Positions 11,711 to 24,214 of a stretch of DNA of 64,000 nt are shown here, in pieces. The DNA comes from Galeruca laticollis. Taxonomy: Eukaryota; Arthropoda; Insecta; Coleoptera; Chrysomelidae. The notes beneath the pieces are model-generated. The model searched no databases and was not told the DNA's origin. It was given only the letters and a program-made list of their open reading frames with translations. The DNA lies in NCBI GenBank assembly GCA_963921935.1, contig OY998180.1, positions 80,373,262 through 80,437,261 on the forward strand. Direction: 5' to 3'. The translations under genes were made by a program, and so were the position numbers. Each line of letters begins with the position of its first letter. The stretch's first letter is position 1.

Positions 11711-12201
11711 TGCAAAAAGTTATATCTACGCCACTTAATACGAAAAAATTAACAACACTAAAAGAGTATCATTTAAATGAAAATTACCTAATTATATAGA
11801 TATTTGCATAGTGATTCATTTTACCTCATAAACTAGAGTAAAAGAGAAAAATGCAACAAAAAACCTAGGTTATGTATATTTTTACAACTTTTCTCTCGGC
11901 ATATAGTTCTTAACAAACCAAGAAACCTATTTTCTGTGATACCCATCGCGAATATTAAAATTGGAGCTCTCCAGAAGTAAACGTTTCAGCAATTAATACA
12001 ATCGGCGAAAACACGCGGGAAAAATACATTACCGTATTCTACTTACGTTACGATCATCGCAGCATTAAACGATCAACAAAAGCATACTGCAGTTAGATCC
12101 ACTGGGAACGACTTAGTATACCGATCACAACCGAAAATATCCAAAATACACCGATTGATTCACTTTACACTCCCCGATTCACTTAACCCCATTTGACGGT
12201 A

Positions 12202-12660
12202 CTTTATGGTCATTATACAATTTTGGAAATCTTAATCATTTGTACATTGATTTTCTTTACATATCAGTATAGTTAATTAGTTGTACCTGATATCACCCAT
12301 GTTAACTCAAATGTGTATATGTACTCGTATATATTAGCTAATTGCAATTGTTGAATAGATTTTATGAAAAAACCACTTGTATACTTTAATTTAACAAGGA
12401 GTTGATGCTCTGGGAAGTGATATCTCATACGACCTCATGAGATAGTATGTTAATGAGTCTCATAGCAATACGTATTTGATATAATCTGTGGCTATTCACA
12501 TTATAGTGACAATTAAATTTCAATTTCAATTCAATAATAATAAATAGATTCTTTATTAACAATTCAATTTTTTCTAGTGAGCAATACCAGTTATATTGGT
12601 TACTGGTGTTGCAATATATGTTCCACCATTACTACGTGGACTCTACTCATGATACTAAAT
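12202..12660. other. AT-rich spacer
   Basis: No ORF or repeat partner recognised. Confidence 0.4.
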
Positions 12661-12835
12661 GAGACTAACTGATTCTAAATGATTCCAGAATATAACGAAA
12701 AAATGTTAAAAGTTCTAAAAAATGACAATTGTTTCGATATTCTGACAATGATAGTTAATATCGAAACGTTTGTCAATTTTGAATATTTTTTCATTATATT
12801 GTGGAATTATTTAGAAACAGTTATTTTCATTTAAA
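12661..12835. repeat. Palindromic PLE-end relic with hammerhead-like halves
   Basis: Two ~80-bp arms face each other about a centre near 12745. The left arm runs AACTGATTCTAAATGATTCC ... GACAATTGTTTCGATATT, and the right arm AATATCGAAACGTTTGTCAA ... GGAATTATTTAGAAACAGTT. The same ends occur at 37978-38110 and in the PLE insertion at 58397-59921. On the plus strand, CTGACAATGATA, a loop, TATC and GAAAC at about 12741-12768 resemble a decayed hammerhead core. Confidence 0.6.
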
Positions 12836-13692
12836 AAGTAACTTATTGATATAGTCTGAAGAACTTGTGTGTTAATTTGAAAAAAGTTTTTTGTCAATAT
12901 TTTGATTGCCGATAAATTAGGAGAATTGTGACGCAAACAGATTTTCTTGATTTTAGGTCCAATTTAACGAATAACGTGTTTTTAATAGAAATATCTTTTC
13001 CGCGTTTATATAGTACTCGATGCTATTAACGATTTTCTCTGGTGCATATGTAACTATACTTCCTGTATTATCCTAATTTGAATCTTTAGCGACACTCAGC
13101 TTCCTTAGAAACCAGTATTTGTCAACTTTGTTGATATGGTATATCACACCTCGCCTGGTTTCTAATTGTATGCGGTTCCCTTTTTCAAAATCTTCTATTG
13201 ACTACACGGTACTAGTGTTCTGTCTATTGAAACATGAACCCCTTCTTTGTAATTGTTGCTCTATCATCTTCATTACTTCCATTAACTCATATTAACCACT
13301 TTGTAGAGATAACCAAATCATCCGTGATCAAAACATGACTGTTTTGAATGACTAACCAAATCAAAACTAAACAATTTCGATTGCAGAAGATCATCGTGAC
13401 GTCGCAATGCTTCATTTCATGCTATGACGTGTTGATAAGGCGGATTTCCACCAAACAGACAAACTAGCAACAAAACTGCAAATTTTCAGACAGGTGTCGA
13501 GGGTGACTGTTTTTGTTGTGTATTCGAAGTCCCGATCGAAGGCACTACAGACACAATCGGCTTAGTGTAACTAGGTTTCGCCACGTCTATGTTTTGTTGC
13601 CGTATTCTGTGTGAGGGGCGCATTGTATATCTATAGTAAACCTGTTTATTTACTATTTATACATTGAATACCTACCCAGTTACTTGTACAAC
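12836..13692. other. Unassigned stretch upstream of the MADF relic
   Basis: The minus strand at about 13080-13200 can be read as a short protein-like stretch (RRGVIYHINKVDKYWFLRK) that I cannot place. 13440-13620 is slightly GC-richer. No structure resolved. Confidence 0.3.
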
Positions 13693-14030
13693 ATGACTGA
13701 AAAAAAGAAACAGTGGACAGCAGAAGAAGTCCACATCTTGATTGAGAGTTACCGCGAACATGCTAATTTATGGGTCCCCAATAACATGTACTATTAAAAT
13801 CGAATTTAAAAAACGGATGCTCACAGGGAAATAGCTTCCGTATTTAACACAACTACTTAGAATAGAGAGAAAAATAGCGAAATTAATGTCTCAGTACCAA
13901 CGGGAAAGACAGAACTAAAGGAACTTGAAAAAATCGGGAAACTACCAGGTTTTCAAGGCAAAATGGTTTTGCAATGAGTTTTTACACGACAAAAACCAAC
14001 CTATGAAAGGAACACAGATTGGAGTATAAT
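13693..14030 (+). pseudogene. MADF/Myb-SANT-like domain relic
   Basis: From the ATG at 13693 the frame reads MTEKKKQWTAEEVHILIESY, then REHANLWVP, the opening of a MADF domain (W..E....LI..Y.....LW). It breaks after about 34 codons. Other frames continue with AHREIASVFNTT, the next MADF helix, and a basic stretch ending CNEFLHDKNQP near 13990. MADF domains occur in insect transcription factors and as the accessory protein of PIF/Harbinger transposons; without a DDE partner or TIR I cannot choose. At least three frame disruptions are present. Confidence 0.65.
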
Positions 14031-15943
14031 TTGAGATGAGAAGATAATTTGTTGTTTTTACCCCGTGGCGTTTGCAAACTAGGGGTTATCAGTTCAGTCC
14101 AAAACGGCCCCCATCATTGGCAGAAGAAATCTTACCAAATGGTTACATAAAGCATACATGAAAAGTATATGAATCAGTCATCATTTCGTCTCTGTTATTT
14201 GTGTTTTGCTTGCAAATCTTTGCGCCTATTGGATATATGAGATTTCTAAAATCAGTGCTAGTTATTATCACAAAATAGGAAATGATGATCGTAACTCTCC
14301 AAAGTCATCGGTTTTCAACTGAGTTAGTATTTCTGTCCCGCCATTATTTTCTTTTCTAGTCAACAGCGACCCCACCCAGTACCTGTGCTATCAACGCTCC
14401 TCCATTTTTTGCAGACAACGCAATATAAAACATCTACAAGACATGATGGAAAAGTCATCTTCACTGCACAATATATTGAACACAGAGAACACTGTCTGCT
14501 CAGTGGAATGAGTGAAGGTAGAACTCGACTTGAGTCCGTTTAGAGGCAACAATGTTTCTCATTTGGTTCTGTTTTGTCGTAGTTTCCGTAGTTCAAAACA
14601 AAACAGCAACACGCCTACAGATTGCAACTTACAAGTCATCGTTATGGTTACTTTCAATCTTGGGGGAAAATATTGGAATTACAGTTTTTTTACATTCCCT
14701 GAATACTTCTCATTATGGCTCTTATGTCCTATCATCTCTCATGTTATTACCCTATCAAAGATTCGAGAGAAAAGTATGGGTTTACCCCCAAAAAAAGGGA
14801 ATTTTTTTTTTCTTAGTTATTTTTTCGTTTTTCGGTGAGAAACCACAGAAAACAGGTTTTTAGAAAATAATCCTGTGAGTATGTCACCGTTGTCGTCGGC
14901 CACTTTTTTCAACATTTCTTAGCACGATACAGTCTCCGGAGTGTTAGCAAGTGACAAATTTTATGATTGGATATTGTTCAGGGCGTCTCACAGATTAACC
15001 CTGTTGATTTTTAGCTCACCAGAGCCAGTACAACGGGTCTTATAAATCCAGATATACCACATTTTTGGTTATTATTTAAGAAATTTCGGTTTATTAGCAC
15101 GATGCAGTGGAGTGTATAAGTCCGAAAAAGTTATCTTTCATCTTTTTCCTTTTTAAACCGTTTATTTTCAATATATGCTACTTTTTCTAGAGCTATATTC
15201 CAATTAATTATTATAATACCCCTCCTTCTTTCCTATTTCAAATGATATGAAAATTAGGAAATATTCAATTTATAGGATAAATATTTCAAGGATAATCATA
15301 ACAATCTAATTGTCACTGTTACTATCTATTTATTTCATTAACCAGTTGCCTATCCATATATTTCTCACACTGTGGTATATTTTCTTTTGTTATACATCTT
15401 CGTGATTGACACGATGAAACAATAGGGATGTCGATTTTACCCTGACCGCTGGATGTTGATCAAGCGTTTCAATGTCTCATTTATACACTTCGTTAGGGGG
15501 CTGACTGGTCTGTTTTCGCTTCCTTTGTGAGTAAAAACTGATCCTATATTTTTGGATTTGGACAGGATAGATGAAAGAGCCTTAACAATAACTGACGTCC
15601 TATTTCCTTCATTCTAAAAATAATGCATAATAAAGTGTACATATTCAATTTGCCATATAATAAAGTAGAATGGGTATTTTTCTACAACTTCTATGAAAAG
15701 TAGCGAATTTCTCATAGATTACTTAATTTCAAAACCATATATTGCTCATACTGTGAGAAATATTATTATTCTGCGACCATGAAGGAAAATGGACATTTCA
15801 ACTGCGTCTTCGATTAAGAAACCTACCACGTTGTAATACAGATTTTCATTTCCTACGGGCTGGCTGTATCGGAATATTTCATTTCCCACGACTTTCATGA
15901 GCTACTAGACTGTCATTATATTAACGAATTTTTTGATAATATA
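14031..15943. other. Unassigned stretch
   Basis: Open frames at 14512-14863 overlap in two phases and have no motif; they look like chance openings. No repeat partner seen. Confidence 0.35.
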
Positions 15944-16610
15944 CAGTGCGGTCGTAAATTGTGCCCCTCCCTCATAGCTTCTGAAAGGAATGAGATATAA
16001 TGATGAAACAAAATCTAGATTTAACTAGAGGAAATTATAGTATGTATTAGTGTAGTAGTATTAGTGGAAAGCACCTGACTTCAATTGTGTGATAGAGAGG
16101 ATTACTATATTTAAAATTTTTATTGGAAACTAGGGTCACAAAATACCTCATTTGAAAGATATTTTGATTATCTATACGGCAATAGAAACTTAATTATGAG
16201 TTTTAAGTGGTTTTAGTGACATATCGTGAAGTAAATGTGCATCACATTATAATCTCAATAACCCACATTCTGTCTATTAACCTCACCATTTAGTGTGAAT
16301 GCTCATTCATCACAGTGATGCATTCATTTGCTTCACGATATGGTACTTAAACCACTTAACAATCATAATTCAGTTTTTATTGCCATAAAGATAATTAGAA
16401 TATCTTTCAAATGAGGTATTTTGTGACATTAGTTTCCGATACAAATTTTAAAGATAGTAACGCCCTCTATCACACAATTGAAGTCAGGTGCTTGCCATTA
16501 TTACTAGTCATAGTAGAACTTCTTCTAGTTTAAACTAGTTCTTGTTTCATTGTCATATCTCATTCCTTTCAATAGGGGGAGGAGGGGGGTCAAAATTTAT
16601 GACCGCAATG
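15944..16610. mobile_element. Mariner-type MITE, full palindrome
   Basis: A 667-bp element flanked by TA (15942-15943 and 16611-16612). The left end CAGTGCGGTCGTAAATT matches the complement of the right end, CATTGCGGTCATAAATT, and the homology continues through nearly the whole element: AGGAATGAGATA, then ACCTGACTTCAATTGTGTGA, then CAAAATACCTCATTTGAAAG, each with its complement in the other half. The loop is near 16290. It has no ORF. The TA duplication and CAG(T)-type end suggest mobilisation by a Tc1/mariner transposase. Confidence 0.85.
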
Positions 16611-16612
16611 TA

Positions 16613-17878
16613 TATTATAATATATGATCGACTGATCTGACTATCATTTCCGGTTCAATCGGAAATTTACCGAACTTTAATTACCAAAGGAACGTTCCAT
16701 AAATATTTTTTTTAAAATTTGGATTCTAAGAAAAACTATGTTAAACATTTATCATATCCTTGACTTTGACGATTCTTGAGCCGCACATTTTATCCTTTTT
16801 AACAAGAAGTATGTGCGAGAAATCAGATATTATTTTTCTACGCCATTTTGGGGTATGATAAGTACTAATAACATTCCTCCCGGTGCAGTTAAATCTGAGT
16901 CAGATGTTGATGACGTCAAATATTTATTTCAGGTGGAAGCCATATATTAAGCCTCATATTCAAAATATTCCAAAGTGTTCTGGATCTAAAGTTGCTATTT
17001 TCAGAGGTATCATGATGACATTTTCAATGTAGGGATTTTGATTAATATGATAATGGGAATTAATGTCTGCATCGGAATCATTAATAACGTTGAAAATTTC
17101 TGAATATGGGATTTAAGTTATTTTTATAATCATCTTCTGAATATTAAATTTTACGGCATTTCCGTTAGGATCGGAAGGTATGTTGTGAGTACTGGAACAT
17201 ACAAGGCCACCGAAATAACAATGCAGTACATTTAGGATTTCTGGTATATTAGATTGTTCTATTTCAAACTGATAAACAGTGTGACTCATTTGACATTTTT
17301 TGGAACCGTCATAGCTAAAGATAGAGTATACCTAATACATGTTACAAGTTTTAAAGAATCCAAATATTGAAAAATATTTATATTATTCTATTTGTAAAAA
17401 AAACGAAATTCATTGAATTTCCATTTGAACCGTAAATTATAGTCAGATGTTTGAACACCTGTAATCTTAATTTCTTAATGTCAAAATTCATGAATTCAAC
17501 ATGACCTCTCCAAATGGCGGACGAGATTTGTGATTATGGTTCAATTGAGGGTTGAGGTTACGAATTTAGCCGCAGATTGTCGAAATTCAATATTTCGGCT
17601 CCACGATGGCAAACCAGTTAATCAAAACTCACAGAAAAATCACCTTATAATAATGATGCTGTATCAGAAATGCATAGATTAAGGAGTAGACTAAAAAGCA
17701 TGCAATAAAATAATAAAAAATACTTTTTAAAGACATGATTTGACTCAAATGCGCTAGCAAGTAAAAAATAATTTCTTTGGATGTATAACGTGGAATATTC
17801 CGTAGGTTACAGATTTAAAAGCTTTTGTATTCGAACTAAAAATTTTTGCGGCATGCTCTAAGTGAAAAAAAATATATA
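16613..17878. other. AT-rich spacer
   Basis: No recognised coding or repeat feature. Confidence 0.4.
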
Positions 17879-18595
17879 CAAAGTATCGTTAAAATTGTGC
17901 CACCCTCAAGTTTTTATTTTCAAATACGAATCTATATTTTTAATTGCATTGTTTCGAATGACAAGAGTCATGTTTCATATCGGCGTAGTATTTACATCTA
18001 CAGAGTGTTTTGGAAATATTGAACTATTACCAATTTCTTAAATATTCATGGGTTTCGGTCAGAAATAAAATCACTTGCTTATAGTGGTAACGTTTCGGTC
18101 TATTTTATTTAAACTATTTTCAAACTTTTTGATTATGCCTCCGTGGAGGCTTGTCTACTACTTTCACGGAGGCATAATCAAAAAGTGTGAAAATGGTTTA
18201 AATAGAATAGACCGAAACGTTACCACTATAAGCAAGTGATTTTATTTCTGACCGAAACCCATGAAAATATAAGAAATTCAGTATTAACGGTCATTAAAAA
18301 TATATATGTTGAACTATTACCGGTAAAATTTCAAATATTTCAATTATTAAACAAGTTCTTGTTATGTGATCAACTTGGCATTGATTCACTCCTTATCCAC
18401 TGATATTTTTCAATAACAGCTGTTATGGAATTTTAAAAAAGGATAAAATTATTCTGGTATTAGTTCAATATTTTCAAAACACTGTAGTTCAAATGAAAAT
18501 ACTATGCCAATATGAAACATACCTCTTTAATGAAAAATACAGGTCCGTATTTGAAAACAAAATGTTGAGGGTGGCCTAATGTGTACCATACGTTC
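17879..18595. mobile_element. Mariner-type MITE interrupted by a palindromic insertion
   Basis: TIRs share GCCACCCTCAA about 20 bp in from each end and continue inward (TTTTCAAATACG, ATGTTTCATAT, then GTGTTTTG.AAATATTGAA). TA flanks both ends (17877-17878, 18596-18597). The element is split by the insertion at 18032-18308; removing it leaves a MITE of about 427 bp. It has no coding capacity. Confidence 0.75.
18032..18308. mobile_element. PLE-type palindromic insertion with 13-bp target duplication
   Basis: The direct repeat TTGAACTATTACC flanks it (18019-18031 and 18309-18321). Inside, arms of about 113 bp (18033-18145 and 18165-18279) are nearly exact complements, followed on the right only by an unpaired ~29-bp tail. 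Each arm holds GACCGAAACGTTACC or its complement, similar to the 3' half of the hammerhead-like motif at 35.94 kb. Palindrome plus one-sided tail plus long target duplication is the same plan as the 58.4-kb PLE insertion. Confidence 0.72.
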
Positions 18596-18597
18596 TA

Positions 18598-19380
18598 TAT
18601 AGTTTTTATTCGCATATTTGGATAGTCTACAAAAAGTTGCTATGGCAAAGTTTTGGAAAATCTTCGCAAAATAAAAAGATGTAAGCAAAAGAATAATATC
18701 AATTTTTCCGGTATAACTCTAGAACTAAAGAAGCTAGATTGTTTTGTATCGAATAAAAATGACCTCTGAAATACACAACTTTGCCTCCATTTAATCATCC
18801 CTATATCTCTTACCATGATCCCAATGCATAAACTCGAATTTGAATAGCTTTGTATAAGTAGTGTGGAAAGTGACATATTCCGTACAAGTGCAGGAAATAC
18901 AGTTTCTAACGAGTTATGTACTCTATTTGTCCTACGACCACGAATATACAAATTGTGTGAATTATGAGTGTTAAAATATGAATTCTGAATATATAATTAT
19001 TATCATGTGGACTAACAGAAAGCAAAAAATGTTTTTCGTTAGTCCGCGTTCGGTCCTCTCCATTACTCTTTTTCCTATTACTATTCAATTATTACACTTT
19101 TTGCTTCAGACGGATTCTGTCGTAAGATAAAGTCCAAATTTTTTTTCTTTTTCTTTTGATTATACATTAATTTAATTTTAATGACTTCTCTTAATGTTGT
19201 CTAATTTTAATTTTGTTTGACGTTTGCATAATTATGTAAATTTTCCTAACTATTTTTAGTACAATTTTCCTACAGTATGTTTTCCATATTACCTACTGAC
19301 ACATCTTGGATTCTGCTGGATGCCACGGACACGTGACAGCTTTCCTTTTATAATACTTTTTATATGAATGATATATACAT
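18598..19380. other. AT-rich spacer
   Basis: Short ORFs at 18640-18951 and 18906-19088 lack motifs. Nothing else supported. Confidence 0.4.
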
Positions 19381-19383
19381 TTG

Positions 19384-19425
19384 CTGCCTGAGGATAGCTC
19401 AGTGTGCCGAAACTAGTTGCCCCTG
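19384..19425 (+). ncRNA. Degenerate hammerhead-like motif (PLE end relic)
   Basis: CTGAGGA at 19388-19394 is followed by a 14-nt region and GAAAC at 19409, then the palindrome ACTAGT and a T. This is the arrangement of the better copies here (core, stem II, GAA, self-complementary stem III, pyrimidine). Stem II no longer pairs well (TAGCT against GTGCC), so activity is unlikely. Confidence 0.4.
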
Positions 19426-21724
19426 TAACTTGTAATTATATATGCTGTAGTACGTATTTTGCGTTTTACTTACTGCTATTTGCCTACAGACTACATTTGA
19501 GATGGATAGTCTTATTCATTTACTTTATTGTGAGTTATAATCTCTGATAAACGACAAATATAAATTGAAAATCGTTTTTGGTTGTGGTAAAAATAAAAAG
19601 TCAATTATTCGTTAGTTGTTTGTTTGTTTACAGAGCTGATTTCAAGTTTTATTTCGCTGTTATAGATGGTAAGTAGCTCTAAATATGATAAAAGAGTATA
19701 TAAAATGAGTAAGGTGTGTCTCTCATTTGTAGTAAAGTATGTCAATGTACAATTATAGGTACTTACAAAGACATTTTCACGTTCTTCTCCAATGCACAAA
19801 AACCATGTTTTTAGCAAAGAAACTCGCACCATCATGGAAGGAATCTTCGGTATGTTACAATTATTTATTTTGATGGATCCAGTCTCCATTGTGATAAAAA
19901 TCGTAAAATATCGCTGTTCTAACAAATTATCAAGAAAAATAGTTCATACTTGTAGCTGGGTTATGAGAAATAAGTCCACAAGTTCGTGCAGCAATGTCAT
20001 CGCGCTCTGATTGGTGTTCGCAGTCACGTGATAATGGGTTGTAAATAACGCAATTTACATTAATTTCATTTAATTTCAGACAAATGATAAGATTTTTAAA
20101 ATGTTATTTTAGGTTTCTGAAAAATGTCTTTTATGTGTGAAATATAACTTCAGATGGATTTGTAACAACTGTCAACATCCCAATTACTGGAATATATGTT
20201 TCATTATCCTCTCTCAAAAGAAAAACAAATAACATAATTAAAATTACTGGAAGTTACTTCGAACGCGATCTATACACAATATATAGGACGCACCGATTGT
20301 TAAAGAAATTAAAATGTATAGACATATATATATTGTACACGCGGCTTAACCTTGTGTATTTGAAATATCTCAAATTGACACTGAAACTAATGGTCAAATA
20401 ATTTCCGGATATTTAAATTTTTTTTATTATATTAAAATATGAATTTAATTTAGAACTATTCTTATTACTTTTTTATCAGGGTGGGTTCAATTCGCTATCA
20501 AATTTTTTTTTATAAATTTTGAATCAATTTCAAAGTATTGTCCAAATTAACGGTTAATTATTAATTTTGTTCCATATTATCTACTCAGTAATATCTTGTG
20601 GCTGTATATATAAGATTATAAATACTATTATTTAATTACTTCCTGACATTTACGATGTATTAATGACTTGTCTGTTACCAATAATCCACAAATTGTCACT
20701 GTCAAAATAAAATTTCTTTTTAGTTAAATATATTTAATTTCTATCAACGTTTCCAAATTATTTAAATGATTTCCAATGTGAGTACAAATTTAACGTTTAT
20801 ATACAATTACCAAATCAACAAATTCAAATCTCAGTTTTCCTTTTTTATGACAAATAACAAAATCGTATCTTCCCACATGCAGATTGAATTTAAACAACCT
20901 ACAAACTAGAACACCCAATATCTAATTCCAAAAGTTTACAATTTTTCAAAAACGTTCAAACAACTTTGAACAGTCACTTGACTTATCAAATATCAAATAA
21001 TTAATCACAATCCCAAATCCCAATCGTTTACTATTAAATACGTATTCTTAAATTTGGATGCATCTAGTTAAATTCGTATAAGGCCTAAATGTTTCCATAA
21101 AATTATAATCTGGAACGGGCTTACCGGTTCTAGATGGTAACAGCAAACTCGTACTATTCTAAATAATTTAGAATTCTGGATGTTTCACTTTTTTCTTCAA
21201 TTTTGAATAAATTTTAAGAAGCACATATGCACAGAATTTAAAATGGGTACCGAATAAAGCTTTCTATTATTAATCACTATTCAAATTACTATACGATTTT
21301 AACTATATTGGTGAACTCTTACATATATGTTTTCACTTCGAGATATCAAATTCAACTGAACAATCTTTTTCAAATAAATAACCACATTATATTATTGTAG
21401 TTACAAACTTTCTTCTTAAGAAAAAAAAACTAAATTTGTTTTCTAACTACAAAGAGATTGGGATTCTTTTATTATCACTACATGCCTTCAGTGATCTCTG
21501 TTTTTTTAATTAAGAATATTTCTTTAAATTGTGACATAATTTATCTATTATTGAATACACTCTATGTAAATGTCATCGGAAATTGAATGTTGTCAAATTC
21601 GACATATACTGGGTCCTTCAACCATATTGATTTCATATATAATACTGGGAATACCAAAAGTATTGCACATAAATAAAAAAATAAATGAGTCTTTTTAAAG
21701 TTTGATATAAAGGAACTGTATCAA
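19426..21724. other. AT-rich DNA without recognised features
   Basis: Open stretches at 19605-19925 and 19792-20010 overlap on opposite strands and have no motif. No repeats resolved. Confidence 0.4.
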
Positions 21725-21727
21725 TAT

Positions 21728-21791
<64 letters not shown>
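21725..21791. repeat. (TA)n microsatellite
   Basis: TA repeat with two CATATA interruptions. Confidence 0.95.
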
Positions 21792-21794
<3 letters not shown>

Positions 21795-23817
21795 ACTGGA
21801 TAGATTTTAGCCCTACATTGAGGGCCATTTTTTTTTAAACTGGATAGACTTATCCTTTGTAATAAAAAATATACTTAATATTTTATTTAGTTTAGATTTA
21901 CTTTAAACTTTTTATTATTAGCCCAGTATATAGATAATTTTAAATAGGTGATAAACAATTTATGCTACTTGCATGAGAAATTTCTTATCTCAGGGTAGAG
22001 TTCAAGTATATAAAAATTAAACGGTTTCATTTCTTAATATTAGCGCCAAAATCAATAAATTCTTTATATTTTAAAACAAATTTGTTGATAAAAATATATT
22101 ATTTACTTAATAATTATGAACTGAATACGGTCCTGCCCTGCTTGGAATCAAATATCTGCACCATTCATAGATGTCAGTTCAAACTGCTACCTATAGAAAA
22201 TAGATGGAGCGGAAATCACCAGATGAAATGAAAATCTCAACGTACAGTTTTAAATCGTTCTTTAAAAGAAACAAAACGTTGTTTAATGTGATGAAAATAA
22301 ATACATTACTCTTTTACAAGTGTTCTTGAAGAAATTCAACTATCTAAAATAATGATTCATTCATACAACAGACACACGCTCTGGTGAGATATTAATTCTA
22401 AGGGTGAATTACAATTATGCAACTTGGTATACAAATGAATTATAGAAGATGGCGAACTATAAACTTTTTAGCGTCCATGTAACATTAAAGTTCAGTTCTT
22501 TACACAAATCGGTAAGTTCGTTTAACTTTTTATGTATTAATAAATTGAATTTAAATACCTTGTTCACTATACTGTTTTTGTTTATTCACCTCAATGATCA
22601 GTTCCTTTAATCTATTTTAGGTTCTCTCTCTCTTGGAATAAATCCGTTCTTCCTGTCCATTTCCACCAAATCAGGAATTGACGCTGTATTTCTTCCAACA
22701 TTAAAACACTTTGGATGAATTCCATGATTCAGTGTTTTCTGAAAGGTATTGTCGAGACATTGCTTCCACAATACAACAATTGACCATTTATAAAAGAAAA
22801 GTCACGGTTAGTACCACATAATATATAACAATTCCTTTTTATATTTTGTAGTTATTAATATTTACTTAATTACTTACATTAACGTATATCTCGTAAGTAT
22901 AATGTATTTGTTTCTTGAATTCCATAGCCAAAACTGATATTTCTCAAATATTTAAAATAATTTTCTTTACCAAAATAATTTTTCTTCTTCCAAACTTTTT
23001 TTAGCCCAAAAAGAGACTTCTTAGTGAATAGTCTACATAATCAACAACTTTTTTCATTCAAATTTTTTTTTCATTAGCAACGTAATTGTCGCTGATGTGA
23101 TTCTTTTAAACGTTTATTTACCAATCAAAATTGACTATCAATTTCATCATTGAAAACCTTCACTTCGAACAGTGAATCGTCCCTCCATCATATCAGGACA
23201 TTCTATTCCAAATTTTTCAATTGCTTAAACCTCATATATTGTTTTCTCCCAACAATATTTCATAAAAATTTTAACTGACATTTGTTATTCTCTAAGTGTG
23301 TATGTAAAATGAAAATTCTTAATATTTTTAGATGACAGCTGTTAAATTCAAATATATGTGCAAAATGAATATTCGTTTTGTATATGTCATGCTTTCCGAA
23401 ATTCATATTATTATACAGCTTCCTATCTAGTTATGTCTAAACAGTTACCCTTTCTTATGTTAATATTTGTTTCAACAAATATTGTTTGGTTTCTTCTGAC
23501 AAATTCATAAGATTATCTTAATTTCACAGAATAAAGAAACATTAGTTTTTTTTATCATAAACAAAGTTCTGATACTTAATCTTTTGAATAAAAATTGTGT
23601 TATTTTATTTCACATCATTTGTTTCTCGCACCTATTCACAACTTTCCCTACGATTATACGGTCTGTCTTGTGTATGCCTTCTCTATCAAATAGTGTATCA
23701 TACAGATTGTCTCCATTCAAATGATAAAAAAAAATTCAGACTTAAAAAAATTCTTCTAAATTACAATGCACAATCTTTAATTTTTATTATTTAATATACA
23801 GGGTGTTTCACTCTAAA

Positions 23818-23818
<1 letters not shown>
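21792..23818. other. AT-rich DNA without recognised features
   Basis: No convincing ORF. A short CAGGGTGTTTCACTCTAAAA immediately left of the (TA)n tract at 23800-23819 resembles the start of a mariner-type TIR, but no partner is visible. Confidence 0.35.

Positions 23819-23907
<89 letters not shown>
23819..23907. repeat. (TA)n microsatellite
   Basis: About 89 bp of TA repeat with a TGTATATG interruption. Confidence 0.95.
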
Positions 23908-23908
<1 letters not shown>

Positions 23909-24118
23909 CTTAACTTTTAATTAACTGAAACCGTGTTTTTAAAGACTAATTTTATTTCTAAGACCAACTAATTCAACAATTTCAAATACAAGACTAATAT
24001 TTTTATTATAAACATGAATTCAAATAACCTCGTAACAAACACAAACTAAGCAATTCTACAATAATATAAATACTTAATCAGCACAATATACTGTCCACCT
24101 AAGGGCAATGGCGTAGGT

Positions 24119-24120
<2 letters not shown>

Positions 24121-24204
<84 letters not shown>
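24121..24204. repeat. (TA)n microsatellite bordering a PLE fragment
   Basis: About 84 bp of TA repeat. PLE coding sequence begins within ~20 bp of its right edge. Confidence 0.95.

Positions 24205-24214
<10 letters not shown>

Larger units (their letters stand above)
9417..12199 (-). mobile_element. Pogo-like (Tc1/mariner superfamily) DNA transposon
   Basis: Both ends are visible. The left end is CCGTCAAACGAGGTTGAG; the complement of the right end is CCGTCAAATGGGGTTAAG, continuing into GTGAATC in both. The ends are flanked by TA at 9415-9416 and 12200-12201, the superfamily's target duplication, giving a 2783-bp element. The interior holds a decayed transposase on the minus strand (9935-11710) and several copies of the motif GATTCACTTTACC near both ends. 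The transposase stops and frameshifts make it non-autonomous. Confidence 0.9.

Noticed and set aside
14512..14863. Two overlapping 103-108-codon ORFs
   Set aside because: Same strand, different phase, composition like translated AT-rich DNA, ending in homopolymer runs; no family features.
19605..20010. 106-codon minus ORF overlapping a 72-codon plus ORF
   Set aside because: No recognisable domain and no supporting signals.
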